Origin: Candidatus Caldatribacterium sp.
GTDB taxonomy: Bacteria > Atribacterota > Atribacteria > Atribacterales > Caldatribacteriaceae
Direction: 5' to 3'
NCBI GenBank assembly: GCA_025060675.1
Contig: JANXBI010000046.1
Coordinates: 11,848 to 75,847 of the forward strand
Length of the DNA: 64,000 nucleotides
Shown: positions 24,339-32,030 of the stretch, piece by piece
Position numbering within the stretch: the stretch's first letter is position 1
Layout: each line of letters begins with the position of its first letter
Program-made: the position numbers and the translations under genes
Notes under the pieces: model-generated
The model's input: the letters and a program-made list of their open reading frames with translations, nothing else
Told to the model about the DNA's origin: nothing
Database searches by the model: none

Positions 24339-25716
24339 GGCCCATTCGCTCCTTCAAATACAGGTACTCTTTCATACGGGAAAGGAAAGGGATTTTCACC
24401 ATGCACAGCTTTTTGGCAAACTGTACAAGCTGCGGGAGGGCATGTAGACCTCGATAGGCCTCAAGGTACGCCCGAAAGAGTAGCCGACGGAGTTCACGGG
24501 GTTTGAGGGCATCAAGTTGTACGACTGGGTGTGCCCCATCAAAGAGCGACCAGGAGAAGTGGAGGATACGGTGCTCTCTTTTGAGTTCATCAAAGAGGGC
24601 TGTTCCTGGGAAAGGCGTAAGGAGCGAGAACTGTACGATATCTGGGCGGATTTTCCGAGCAAAGTCGATGGTTTTTTGTACCGTCGCTTTCGTCTCTCGA
24701 AGTCCTCCAAGGATGAAGGACCCCCAGCTTTTGACCCCGTATCTGCGGAGGATATCGATTGCCTTTTTGGCCACTTCGGTGGTGAGTTGCTTCCCGTAGT
24801 CTTCAAGAATAGCCTTTTCAGCGCTTTCGAGTCCAAGGTACACCATGCGGAGTCCTGCTTTGGCCATTTTTTTGACTAGTGATTCGTGCCGGACGATGGT
24901 ATCTGCTCGAGAGAAGCACCACCACTTGAATTTCAGGCGCTTTCGTTCGATTTCCTCGCAGAGGCGTTCTACACGTTCAGGATGGAGGGTGAAGTTGTCG
25001 TCAACGAAGGCAACTGCCCGGAACCCATAGTCAAAGTAGAGTATTTCAAGCTCTCGAAGGATGTTCTCAGGAGAGCGGGCTCGCCATTTTCGTCCTGAGA
25101 AGGACGATGAAGCACAGAACGTGCAGGCAAAAGGGCATCCGCGGCTTGTGATGACGCTCACAAGAGGTTCCCCTTCAAGCTGTGTCATCCAGTACTTTGA
25201 GAGTTTCAAGAGATCTCGAGCAGGGAAAGGCAAGGCGTCAAGGTCCTGAGGGGGCAGAGGGGAAGGAGTCCGCATGAGTATTCCTTCTCTCAGGAAGGAA
25301 ATCCCTGGAATACGTTCTAGGGGCGTCCCATTCTCTAAGGCCTCAAGGAGAAGGGCAAAAATTTCCTCTCCTTCCCCTCGGACGACGTAGTCGACAAACC
25401 CACTGCGTAGGGCTTCTTCGTCTTGGAAGGTAACATGGTATCCCCCCATGACAACAATGCGTCCTGCTCTCTTTGCTTCCTGAGCGATATTGAGGGCTTC
25501 GGGGAAGGTACTCGTTGTGGCGGTAATACCCACAAGATCACACCTTGCGAGCTCCTCCTGGAAGCGTTTTTTCTCTTCCACCTGGAGATCCACGATGGTC
25601 ACCGTGTGGTTTCTGCGACACATCGCTGCAAGGTAGGCAAGGCCAAGGGGTGGGAGCTTCAGGCCAATAAAGTCGTAAATTCCTGGAGAGGGTGGCTGCA
25701 CAAGGAGCACCCTCAT
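24310..25716 (-). CDS. B12-binding-domain radical SAM protein
   Basis: A 468-residue enzyme. Residues about 1-140 form a cobalamin-binding-type Rossmann domain (MRVLLVQPPSPG; VDYVVRGEGEE) that lacks the DxHxxG histidine motif. The radical SAM cluster motif is CPFACTFC (CxxxCxxC) near residue 195, followed by FVDDNFTL, LESAEKAILEDYGK and a SPASM-free C-terminal helix region. Relatives include BchE/HpnJ-like and RumMT-type methyltransferases or cyclases. The substrate is unknown. It is encoded between isocitrate dehydrogenase (ATGA overlap) and the FAH gene. Confidence 0.9.
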   Translation of the reverse strand: MRVLLVQPPSPGIYDFIGLKLPPLGLAYLAAMCRRNHTVTIVDLQVEEKKRFQEELARCDLVGITATTSTFPEALNIAQEAKRAGRIVVMGGYHVTFQDEEALRSGFVDYVVRGEGEEIFALLLEALENGTPLERIPGISFLREGILMRTPSPLPPQDLDALPFPARDLLKLSKYWMTQLEGEPLVSVITSRGCPFACTFCASSSFSGRKWRARSPENILRELEILYFDYGFRAVAFVDDNFTLHPERVERLCEEIERKRLKFKWWCFSRADTIVRHESLVKKMAKAGLRMVYLGLESAEKAILEDYGKQLTTEVAKKAIDILRRYGVKSWGSFILGGLRETKATVQKTIDFARKIRPDIVQFSLLTPFPGTALFDELKREHRILHFSWSLFDGAHPVVQLDALKPRELRRLLFRAYLEAYRGLHALPQLVQFAKKLCMVKIPFLSRMKEYLYLKERMGRENPSFSLS

Positions 25717-26804
25717 CCTCGTTTCAGCTCCTCAATTTTCTCAATAATGGCTTCACCGACTTCAAAGGTTTTTGCTGCCGTCGGGTCATTGGGGTCCTGT
25801 TTCAAATCGTAGGTCACCCTTTTCCCCTCTTTGATCACCATGGCCACCGCTTTTTCAAGAAGGTCCGCTTTCTCCTTCTCGCCAAGGTAACGGAGCATCA
25901 TGACTCCAGAGAGAATGGTGGCGATAGGATTGACCTTGTGGAGACCTTTGTACTTTGGAGCACTCCCATGGGTGGGCTCAAAAACCGCGTAGTGGTCGCC
26001 AATATTCCCCCCTGGAGCGACTCCAAGTCCCCCCACAAGTCCTGCGGCAAGGTCTGAAATGATGTCTCCATAGAGGTTTGGGAGGACAAGGACGTCATAG
26101 AGTTCGGGTTTTTGCACAAGCTGCATACACATGTTGTCGACAATGCGGTCCTCAAACTCAATGTCTGGATAGTCTTGAGCTACCTCCCTTGCCACTTCAA
26201 GGAAAAGCCCATCGGAGTATTTCATGATATTTGCCTTGTGGACTGCAGTGACTTTGCGGCGACCGTTTTTTCGAGCGTACTCAAAGGCAAAGCGAACAAT
26301 CCGTTCAGTACCAAAAACTGATATGGGTTTCACGCTTATTCCCGAATCAAGGCGAATCTTCCCTTTACCCAGACGCTCCACGGTGGCGATGAACTCTAGG
26401 GTTTCCGGCTGACCCCTTTCAAACTCAATCCCAGCGTAAAGGTCCTCGGTATTTTCCCGAATGATAACCAAGTCGACATTTTCATACCTTGAACGGACTC
26501 CTGGGTACGTTTTGCAAGGTCGCACGCAGGCGTAGAGGTCAAGTTCTTTGCGAAGGGCAACGTTGACGCTTCGAAATCCTGTGCCAACTGGGGTCGTTAT
26601 GGGACCCTTGAGGGCCACCCCGTTCCGTTTGATGGATTCAAGCACTTGTGGTGGAAGAGGGGTGCCGTACTTCTCGATAACTTCAGCACCAGCCTCCTGA
26701 ATATCCCACTCAATGGAAACCCCCGTTGCTTCGATGACCTTTTTCGCTACGTCAACGATTTCTGGTCCTGTTCCATCGCCCGGTATGAGCGTCACCCGGT
26801 ACAT
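25713..26804 (-). CDS. NAD-type isocitrate/isopropylmalate dehydrogenase family enzyme, probably isocitrate dehydrogenase
   Basis: A 363-residue beta-decarboxylating dehydrogenase. Visible are LIPGDGTGPEI, the substrate loop with VRPCKTYPGVRSRY, VIIRENTEDLYAGIE, the catalytic KANIMKYSDGLF and metal Asp in LPNLYGDIISDLAAG, and the cofactor loop FEPTHGSAPKY. This pattern is that of the short NAD-dependent isocitrate dehydrogenases; homoisocitrate or isopropylmalate activity cannot be ruled out. It opens the minus-strand operon that includes a radical SAM protein, an FAH hydrolase and an AEC carrier. RBS is aaggaggttg before ATG. Confidence 0.88.
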   Translation of the reverse strand: MYRVTLIPGDGTGPEIVDVAKKVIEATGVSIEWDIQEAGAEVIEKYGTPLPPQVLESIKRNGVALKGPITTPVGTGFRSVNVALRKELDLYACVRPCKTYPGVRSRYENVDLVIIRENTEDLYAGIEFERGQPETLEFIATVERLGKGKIRLDSGISVKPISVFGTERIVRFAFEYARKNGRRKVTAVHKANIMKYSDGLFLEVAREVAQDYPDIEFEDRIVDNMCMQLVQKPELYDVLVLPNLYGDIISDLAAGLVGGLGVAPGGNIGDHYAVFEPTHGSAPKYKGLHKVNPIATILSGVMMLRYLGEKEKADLLEKAVAMVIKEGKRVTYDLKQDPNDPTAAKTFEVGEAIIEKIEELKRG

Positions 26805-26836
26805 GGTGCAACCTCCTTCTTCTCCTTTGTAAGGGA

Positions 26837-26865
26837 ATAGTAGCGGAAGAGGTTGTTCTTTGCAA
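26837..26865 (-). promoter_or_regulatory. Promoter of the isocitrate dehydrogenase operon
   Basis: On the minus strand TTGCAA (26860-26865) and TACTAT (26837-26842) are 17 bases apart. It lies back-to-back with the KaiC-like promoter. Confidence 0.5.
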
Positions 26866-26886
26866 GATTTTCTGGCTATAATAGCC
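26853..26886 (+). promoter_or_regulatory. Promoter of the KaiC-like operon with palindrome over the -10 box
   Basis: A perfect TATAAT (26877-26882) with TTGTTC (26853-26858) 18 bases upstream. The -10 box is embedded in the perfect palindrome GGCTAT-A-ATAGCC (26874-26886), which could be a repressor site. Transcription should start near 26889, just before the ribosome site. Confidence 0.6.
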
Positions 26887-26898
26887 CAAGAAGGAGGG

Positions 26899-28338
26899 AT
26901 GAAGTTGCTCTCCCGTATCCCAAGTGGTGTTCCGGGATTTGACGAGGTGCTCCACGGGGGATTAATTCCAGGGCGGCTGTACCTTTTGAGCGGAGGCCCA
27001 GGGGTGGGGAAAACAACTTTAGGCCTGTGCTTCCTTAGAGAGGGCGTTCGTCAGGGGGAGCGGGCTCTCTGCATTTCCCTCAGCGAACCGGTAGCCAATC
27101 TCGTTGAGAATGCCACATCTTTGGGTATCGATGTTGCTGGTATTGATTTCCTTGATCTTGCCCCTACGCGGGATTTCTTCGTCCAGGTCGAAACATATGA
27201 CCTTTTTTCGCCTGCGGATGTGGAACGGGTTCCCACAACACGGAGAATCGTCGAAAGTGTTACTCGTGTACGGCCAAAGAGGGTTTTCGTTGACTCCTTG
27301 AGTCAGTTCCGATATCTTGCTCCAAACCCCTTTGAGTATCGCAAACAGGTGCTCTCATTTGTCCGTTTCCTTACCGAGTGTGGGGCAACTGTGCTTGCAA
27401 CCTCAGAGGGAAGCTCTGAAGCCCCGGATGCGGATTTGCAATTCCTTGCCGATGGGGTGTTTTTCCTCTTCCGGACTCGTTATGGTCGTGGTATTGAAGT
27501 GAAAAAATTCCGCGGCTCCTCCTTTGAGCCGGGGGTACATGCTCTTGAACTCGGTGCTGGAGGGGTGCGCGTTTTCCCCTACGTTGTTCCTCTCAAAGAG
27601 CGTGTGGAATCTTCCTTTGAACGCCTGTCTTCGGGAATTCCGGAGCTTGATGCCCTCTGTGGGGGCGGAATCGAGGAAGGAACGACGACCATAATCACTG
27701 GACCGACTGGTGTGGGGAAAACCACCCTCGCGTTTCAGTTTGCCTGGGGTGCAGCTCAGAGGGGAAGGCGTATTGCGGTGTATTCCTTTGAAGAAGACGT
27801 GGAGACCATTCTCTTCCGTTGCGAGCAGGTAGGGATTCCTGCAGAGCGGATGGTACGCAATGGGTTTCTTGTGGTGCAGAAAATCGTTCCGTTTCAGTAC
27901 TCTTTTCAGAGCTTTGGGAGGAAGGTCATTGGAGAGGTTTTCGAGAGAGAGGTTTTGCTTGTGATTATTGACTCTATTGCTGGCTATAAACTCTCTATTC
28001 TGGGACAGCATCTTGAGGAAGAGCTCTACTCCCTGGTCAAATACCTCAACGCCTTTGGAAGAACAGTGTTCCTTATCAATGAGCTTGAGCGAGTCACGGG
28101 TGATTTCGAAATCACCGGGCGGGGTTTGAGTTACCTTGCCGACAACATCATCTTTCTCCGATACCTGGAGATACGTGGAGAGTTGCGGAAGGCTATTGGG
28201 ATTTTGAAGAAAAGGCTTGGGGATTTTGAGAAGAGACTTCGGGAATTTTCCATCACCGAGAAAGGCATCGTTATAGGACCTCCTTTAGGCAACCTGCGAG
28301 GGATTCTCTTGGGGGTTCCCGAATGGGTGGAAGAGTAG
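26899..28338 (+). CDS. Two-domain KaiC/RAD55-like ATPase
   Basis: About 480 residues with tandem RecA-like KaiC domains. Domain 1 has SGGPGVGKTTLGLCFL and the Walker B VFVDSLSQF; domain 2 has TGPTGVGKTTLAFQFAW, YSFEEDVETI and LLVIIDSIAGYKL. The true start is the ATG at 26899 or the TTG at 26905, since a frame extension further upstream would precede the promoter; the aaggagg site is 1 base from the ATG but 7 from the TTG. Such ATPases pair with signalling proteins, and the C-terminus overlaps a PAS/HD-GYP gene by 16 bases, so the two probably act together. No KaiA or KaiB is present, so this need not be a clock. Confidence 0.88.
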   Translation: MKLLSRIPSGVPGFDEVLHGGLIPGRLYLLSGGPGVGKTTLGLCFLREGVRQGERALCISLSEPVANLVENATSLGIDVAGIDFLDLAPTRDFFVQVETYDLFSPADVERVPTTRRIVESVTRVRPKRVFVDSLSQFRYLAPNPFEYRKQVLSFVRFLTECGATVLATSEGSSEAPDADLQFLADGVFFLFRTRYGRGIEVKKFRGSSFEPGVHALELGAGGVRVFPYVVPLKERVESSFERLSSGIPELDALCGGGIEEGTTTIITGPTGVGKTTLAFQFAWGAAQRGRRIAVYSFEEDVETILFRCEQVGIPAERMVRNGFLVVQKIVPFQYSFQSFGRKVIGEVFEREVLLVIIDSIAGYKLSILGQHLEEELYSLVKYLNAFGRTVFLINELERVTGDFEITGRGLSYLADNIIFLRYLEIRGELRKAIGILKKRLGDFEKRLREFSITEKGIVIGPPLGNLRGILLGVPEWVEE

Positions 28339-29681
28339 TGGAACCTATACTCCTTGCGCTCCACCAGAGGGCGAACGAGAAGCTCCTTGAAGCGTTTGTG
28401 GGGCATCGTTATCCCCTCCTTATCCCCGATGGTGGTTCGCCAATTGAAGAAATTTTCCTCAGGGAACGTTTTTCTCTCGGCATCGTTGATGGACCAGTGC
28501 TACAGACGTGGCGATCGGCAATTGAGAAGCGACGAGAAAGGGAGCGCCCCCTTTTCCTTCCTTTCATGCTTGTGACATCCCGGCAGGATCTTGGTCTTGC
28601 AAAACATTTTCTCTGGACGGTGGTGGATGAGGTCATTACGACACCTATAGAGCAGGTGGAGCTCCAAGCGAGAATTGAGAGCCTTTTGACCATTCGACGC
28701 CTCTCCCTTGAGCTCTACGCTCAGTACCAGCGTCTTTTTGACAACGCCCCCATTGGCCTTTACCGGACATCTCCTGAGGGGACTATTCTCGATGTCAATC
28801 CAGCCTTGGCAAAGACGCTGGGGTTTACTGACCCAGGGGATGTCATCGGGAGGAGTGTTTTTGAGTTCTACGTGTGTCCTGAGGATCGGAGTGTTTGGCA
28901 ACGTATCATGGAGAGGGAAGGGAAAGTCGCCCATTTTCGGTGTCGTTTACGACGGTGGGATGGAGAAGTTTTCTGGGCTTCCTTGAGCATTCAGCAGGTC
29001 CTTGGCAAGGAGGGGAATGGCTTGTACTATGAAGGGAGCATCGAGGACATTACCGAGCAGGTCTTCTCGGAAGAGCGTCTTAAGGAGGCTCTGGCAAGAC
29101 TTGAACGGAGTTTTGAAGATCTTGTCTTTATTCTCTCAAAGTTTGTTGAGGTCAAAGACCCGTACACTGCGGGACACCAAAGGCGTGTTGCTCAACTTGC
29201 TCGAGCTCTTGCCCTGGCTATGGGGCTTGGAGAAAGGGAAGCCCGCGATGTGTACGTTGCGGGCCTTCTCCACGATATTGGGAAAATCGCTGTTCCCGGA
29301 GAAATCCTGAATAAACCTGCCACGCTCACTCCTCTGGAGCGAGCCATTGTTGAAGAGCACCCACAAAAAGGGTATGAAGTCATGATCTCTGTTGACCTCC
29401 TCCGTCCCCTTGCAGAAATCGTCCTTGAGCACCACGAACGCTTGGATGGTTCAGGGTATCCGAAGGGACTCCAAGGCGAGGCAATCCACCCCCTTGCCAG
29501 GATTCTTGCGGTGGCCGACGTGGTGGAGGCGATGGTGCACCACCGTCCGTACCGTCCGCCCTTGAGTCTTGAAGAAGCACTATGCGAAGTGACAATGGGA
29601 CGTGGCATTCTCTATGACGAGGCTGTGGTTGAGGCGTGTACTGTGCTCTTTCAGAAGAAAGGTTTTACTTGGGAGGATTGA
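28323..29681 (+). CDS. REC-like / PAS / HD-GYP signalling protein
   Basis: A 452-residue protein. Residues 1-125 resemble a degenerate receiver domain (LLALHQRANEKLLEAF; VVDEVITTPIEQVELQARIESLL). A PAS domain follows (YQRLFDNAPIGLYRTSPEGTI). The C-terminus is an HD-GYP phosphodiesterase with LLHDIGKIAVP and HHERLDGSGYP intact, so c-di-GMP hydrolysis is expected. The gene is coupled to the KaiC-like ATPase. Its 3' end overlaps the convergent dehydratase-subunit gene by 31 bases. Confidence 0.9.
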   Translation: MGGRVVEPILLALHQRANEKLLEAFVGHRYPLLIPDGGSPIEEIFLRERFSLGIVDGPVLQTWRSAIEKRRERERPLFLPFMLVTSRQDLGLAKHFLWTVVDEVITTPIEQVELQARIESLLTIRRLSLELYAQYQRLFDNAPIGLYRTSPEGTILDVNPALAKTLGFTDPGDVIGRSVFEFYVCPEDRSVWQRIMEREGKVAHFRCRLRRWDGEVFWASLSIQQVLGKEGNGLYYEGSIEDITEQVFSEERLKEALARLERSFEDLVFILSKFVEVKDPYTAGHQRRVAQLARALALAMGLGEREARDVYVAGLLHDIGKIAVPGEILNKPATLTPLERAIVEEHPQKGYEVMISVDLLRPLAEIVLEHHERLDGSGYPKGLQGEAIHPLARILAVADVVEAMVHHRPYRPPLSLEEALCEVTMGRGILYDEAVVEACTVLFQKKGFTWED

Positions 29682-30904
29682 AGCATTTCCCGGAATGCTT
29701 CAAGGCGTGTGCGAAGCTGCGCTTCTCCTCCCTGGCGATTGTCTAGGTGGTCACCGTCGAGGAAAAGGAGAGGGTAGCCTTTGGCAAGGAGAGCTTTTCG
29801 GAGCATAGTATTCATGCCTTGGCTTTGGCGACATCCCCACTGGGTGAATTGAATCACTCCTTGGGCATCGTACGCCTCAAGGGCCTGGAGGATACGGGAT
29901 ATTCGTCCTTTGGCGTTGGCTAACGTTTCATCTGCCCAGAGGATTTTTTCAGCAAGGGAGAGGAAAGGAGAAGAAGGCGAAAGCTCTCCTGGAAAGACCT
30001 CAGTGAACTCCTCGAAGACAACACCAAGCCCAAGTTCTTCAAGCGTTTTCGCAAGAGTCCCTGTGGAGAAAGGCTTGAGGTGGAGCCAGACAAGGCGGTA
30101 AGGCAAGGTTTGGGAAGAGTGGGCAAGGTGTGCCTTGAGTTGCTCGGCGAAGGTCAGGGCGACAGGGCTCCCCAGGAACTCATAGTAGTATGGGAGGTAG
30201 TCGAGGCTCTTCGTGGGTGGGAGGAGCATCCGGTCTTTCCGCTGGCGAAGACGTGCGATTTCGTTGAGGACTGCTCGTGTTTGGTTAGAGAGCACAAAGG
30301 GCTCATCCCAAGAGAAACGTATTCCCCACTCTCTTTGGAGTGTACGGGCGATTTGGGTAAGCTGTGCTGCAACGTACGCCTTGGCTTGAGGTGTACGCTC
30401 CTTTGGAACATCTACAAGGAAAAGAGGGGCTTTCCAGATTTCCTGAAGTGCTTCAAAGCATCCCACCGTTCCCTGGCAAATGGTGGAGGTGGCAAAGAGG
30501 AAATCAGGTTTCGGGAAAAACTCAAGGAGGCTCATGCCCAGGCTTCCCCGATGGTAGCTGCAAAGGTCCTGCGAGAACCACAACCGTTCGGCCTCCTCAA
30601 GGGGGAGGTGGATAAACCCCAAAGCTCCCACAAGTCCTGTGGCGATTTCCGGGTAAAAGGGGATAAAGGATGCGGCGTAGAGGAACTCTGATGGGAAGAA
30701 GAGGCTTGCCCAGGCGACTTTCTTCTTTCGTCCGTACAGCATGCGAATGGTGTGGATGGTTGTTTGGAGGGAGAAGTGGGCAAGGTCTGGTTTGGGATAC
30801 CGGTGGCGTAGCCACCACTCGTACGCTTCGAGGGCTTGGAAAAGCACCGGTTGTTTCACGAGAAAGCGAATAATCCGGAGGAGGAATGGCGGAGGTTTAC
30901 GCAT
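29651..30904 (-). CDS. 2-hydroxyacyl-CoA dehydratase-like subunit (HgdB/BcrB-like)
   Basis: A 417-residue member of the HGD-D family, which with a partner subunit binds [4Fe-4S] clusters and removes water from 2-hydroxyacyl-CoA (or reduces aromatic CoA esters) after activation by an ATP-driven electron donor. Seen are LFFPSEFLYAASFIPFYPE, CSYHRGSLG, TSTICQGTVGC, FTQWGCRQSQG and the closing LFLDGDHLDNRQ. Conserved cysteines occur in the last three segments. It overlaps the partner gene by 8 bases. No HgdC-type activator ATPase is in the window. Confidence 0.85.
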   Translation of the reverse strand: MRKPPPFLLRIIRFLVKQPVLFQALEAYEWWLRHRYPKPDLAHFSLQTTIHTIRMLYGRKKKVAWASLFFPSEFLYAASFIPFYPEIATGLVGALGFIHLPLEEAERLWFSQDLCSYHRGSLGMSLLEFFPKPDFLFATSTICQGTVGCFEALQEIWKAPLFLVDVPKERTPQAKAYVAAQLTQIARTLQREWGIRFSWDEPFVLSNQTRAVLNEIARLRQRKDRMLLPPTKSLDYLPYYYEFLGSPVALTFAEQLKAHLAHSSQTLPYRLVWLHLKPFSTGTLAKTLEELGLGVVFEEFTEVFPGELSPSSPFLSLAEKILWADETLANAKGRISRILQALEAYDAQGVIQFTQWGCRQSQGMNTMLRKALLAKGYPLLFLDGDHLDNRQGGEAQLRTRLEAFREMLQSSQVKPFF

Positions 30905-31751
30905 GGCGAATCATCTCGAGGAAAGCTTCCAAGCGGTTTTCCCACTGGGCAAAGGATGCGGTGAGGTCATGTTCAAGAAGGAGTACAGGAACGGTCAATT
31001 CGTTCCGCAAGAGCCCAATTTCGTAAAGCTGTGGGTCGCAGAACTTTGAGAAGAAGATAATGACTCCCCGCACGGCGAGGTCTCTGCAGAGCTTGGTGAG
31101 GAACCGTTTCCTTTCCTTCCCTGGGAAGCGGGGACAAGGGAGGCGCTCAAGGAGCATGCGTTTTGCCAGGCTCTCCAGGGGAGAGGAAGGGGGAAGCGAC
31201 TGCAAAAGGATATGGGGGCGCTTCTCAGGAAGGTCAGCAAAGACAGTGAATCCTCGCGCTTCAAGAAAGGAGAGAAGTGTTGAGGCGAAGTGGGACCCAA
31301 TGAGAAGGAGGGAAGGACGGTTCTCCTTAGGCACATCCCTTAGATGGGCATTCCTCCTCAAGAGGGTTTGCAGGTGGTTTTCAAAAGTCAAAAGGGACAC
31401 ACCGCTTATGCGCAGGAGCTTGTGGCTCAGGGATTTGAGGTTTTCGGCAAAGCGCTGTATGGCTTCGGGGGACGTTGAGGCTGGAACATCAAGAGGGAAA
31501 ACAGGAAGCGAGAGGGTTTCTAAGGTCTCATACGTTCTCCGTGAGGCATCGCAGGCGAGGGGAACAATGTATCCTTTAAGGTCTTTTTGGCGCAAAGCCC
31601 ATTGGGTAAAAGATTTGCACAAGGCGCAGAAAGGTACAGGGAAAGGAGAGGAAATAGAAGAAAAATCAGGCACAAAGCGAACAGCCGAGAAGCCACATGC
31701 TGTCACGAGTTCCTCTGGAACGTAGCTACAGAAATAGCCTAAGGCTCGCAT
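30897..31751 (-). CDS. Second 2-hydroxyacyl-CoA dehydratase-like subunit
   Basis: A 284-residue, shorter homologue of the same family: CSYVPEELVTACGF at the N-terminus, FCALCKSFTQWAL, LACDASRRTYETL, FFSKFCDPQLYE and a closing LLLEHDLTASFAQWENRLEAFLEM. The cysteines in the CALC, ACDASRR and KFCDP segments sit where cluster ligands do in the family. With the adjacent gene it should form a heterodimer. The acyl-CoA ligase upstream in the operon suggests a CoA-thioester substrate made from a free acid. The acid is unknown. Confidence 0.82.
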   Translation of the reverse strand: MRALGYFCSYVPEELVTACGFSAVRFVPDFSSISSPFPVPFCALCKSFTQWALRQKDLKGYIVPLACDASRRTYETLETLSLPVFPLDVPASTSPEAIQRFAENLKSLSHKLLRISGVSLLTFENHLQTLLRRNAHLRDVPKENRPSLLLIGSHFASTLLSFLEARGFTVFADLPEKRPHILLQSLPPSSPLESLAKRMLLERLPCPRFPGKERKRFLTKLCRDLAVRGVIIFFSKFCDPQLYEIGLLRNELTVPVLLLEHDLTASFAQWENRLEAFLEMIRHA

Positions 31752-31754
31752 TGT

Positions 31755-31979
31755 TCAAAGGAATACCCAAAGCAGCGTCCAAGTGAGGAGTCCAAAAAGG
31801 GCAACTGGGAGAGCAAAAAGGAGTGCCCATCCAAGGACGAAGACACCCAAGGTGAAGAGGCAGAGGAAAACAAGACTCCCAAGGAGAAAGGGGAAAAAGA
31901 AAGGAAAGGCAGAGAAGAAAAGCATCAGAAGACCTATAACTATAAGGAGAACACCAAGGGCTAGAACACAATATGCCAC
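31755..31979 (-). CDS. Small hydrophobic membrane protein, unknown function
   Basis: A 74-residue protein when started at GTG 31979, which has a textbook ribosome site (ggaggtgg, 31986-31993) 6 bases upstream; longer TTG or GTG starts lack one. It is almost wholly hydrophobic (two or three membrane helices, e.g. YCVLALGVLLIVIGLLML and LGWALLFALPVALFGLLTW). I do not recognise a family. It lies between the acyl-CoA ligase and the dehydratase subunits and ends 3 bases before the latter. Confidence 0.65.
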   Translation of the reverse strand: MAYCVLALGVLLIVIGLLMLFFSAFPFFFPFLLGSLVFLCLFTLGVFVLGWALLFALPVALFGLLTWTLLWVFL

Positions 31980-32030
31980 TTTTGGCCACCTCCCTGGACG
32001 AGGGTCACAAGGAACCACCAAGAAGTTACT

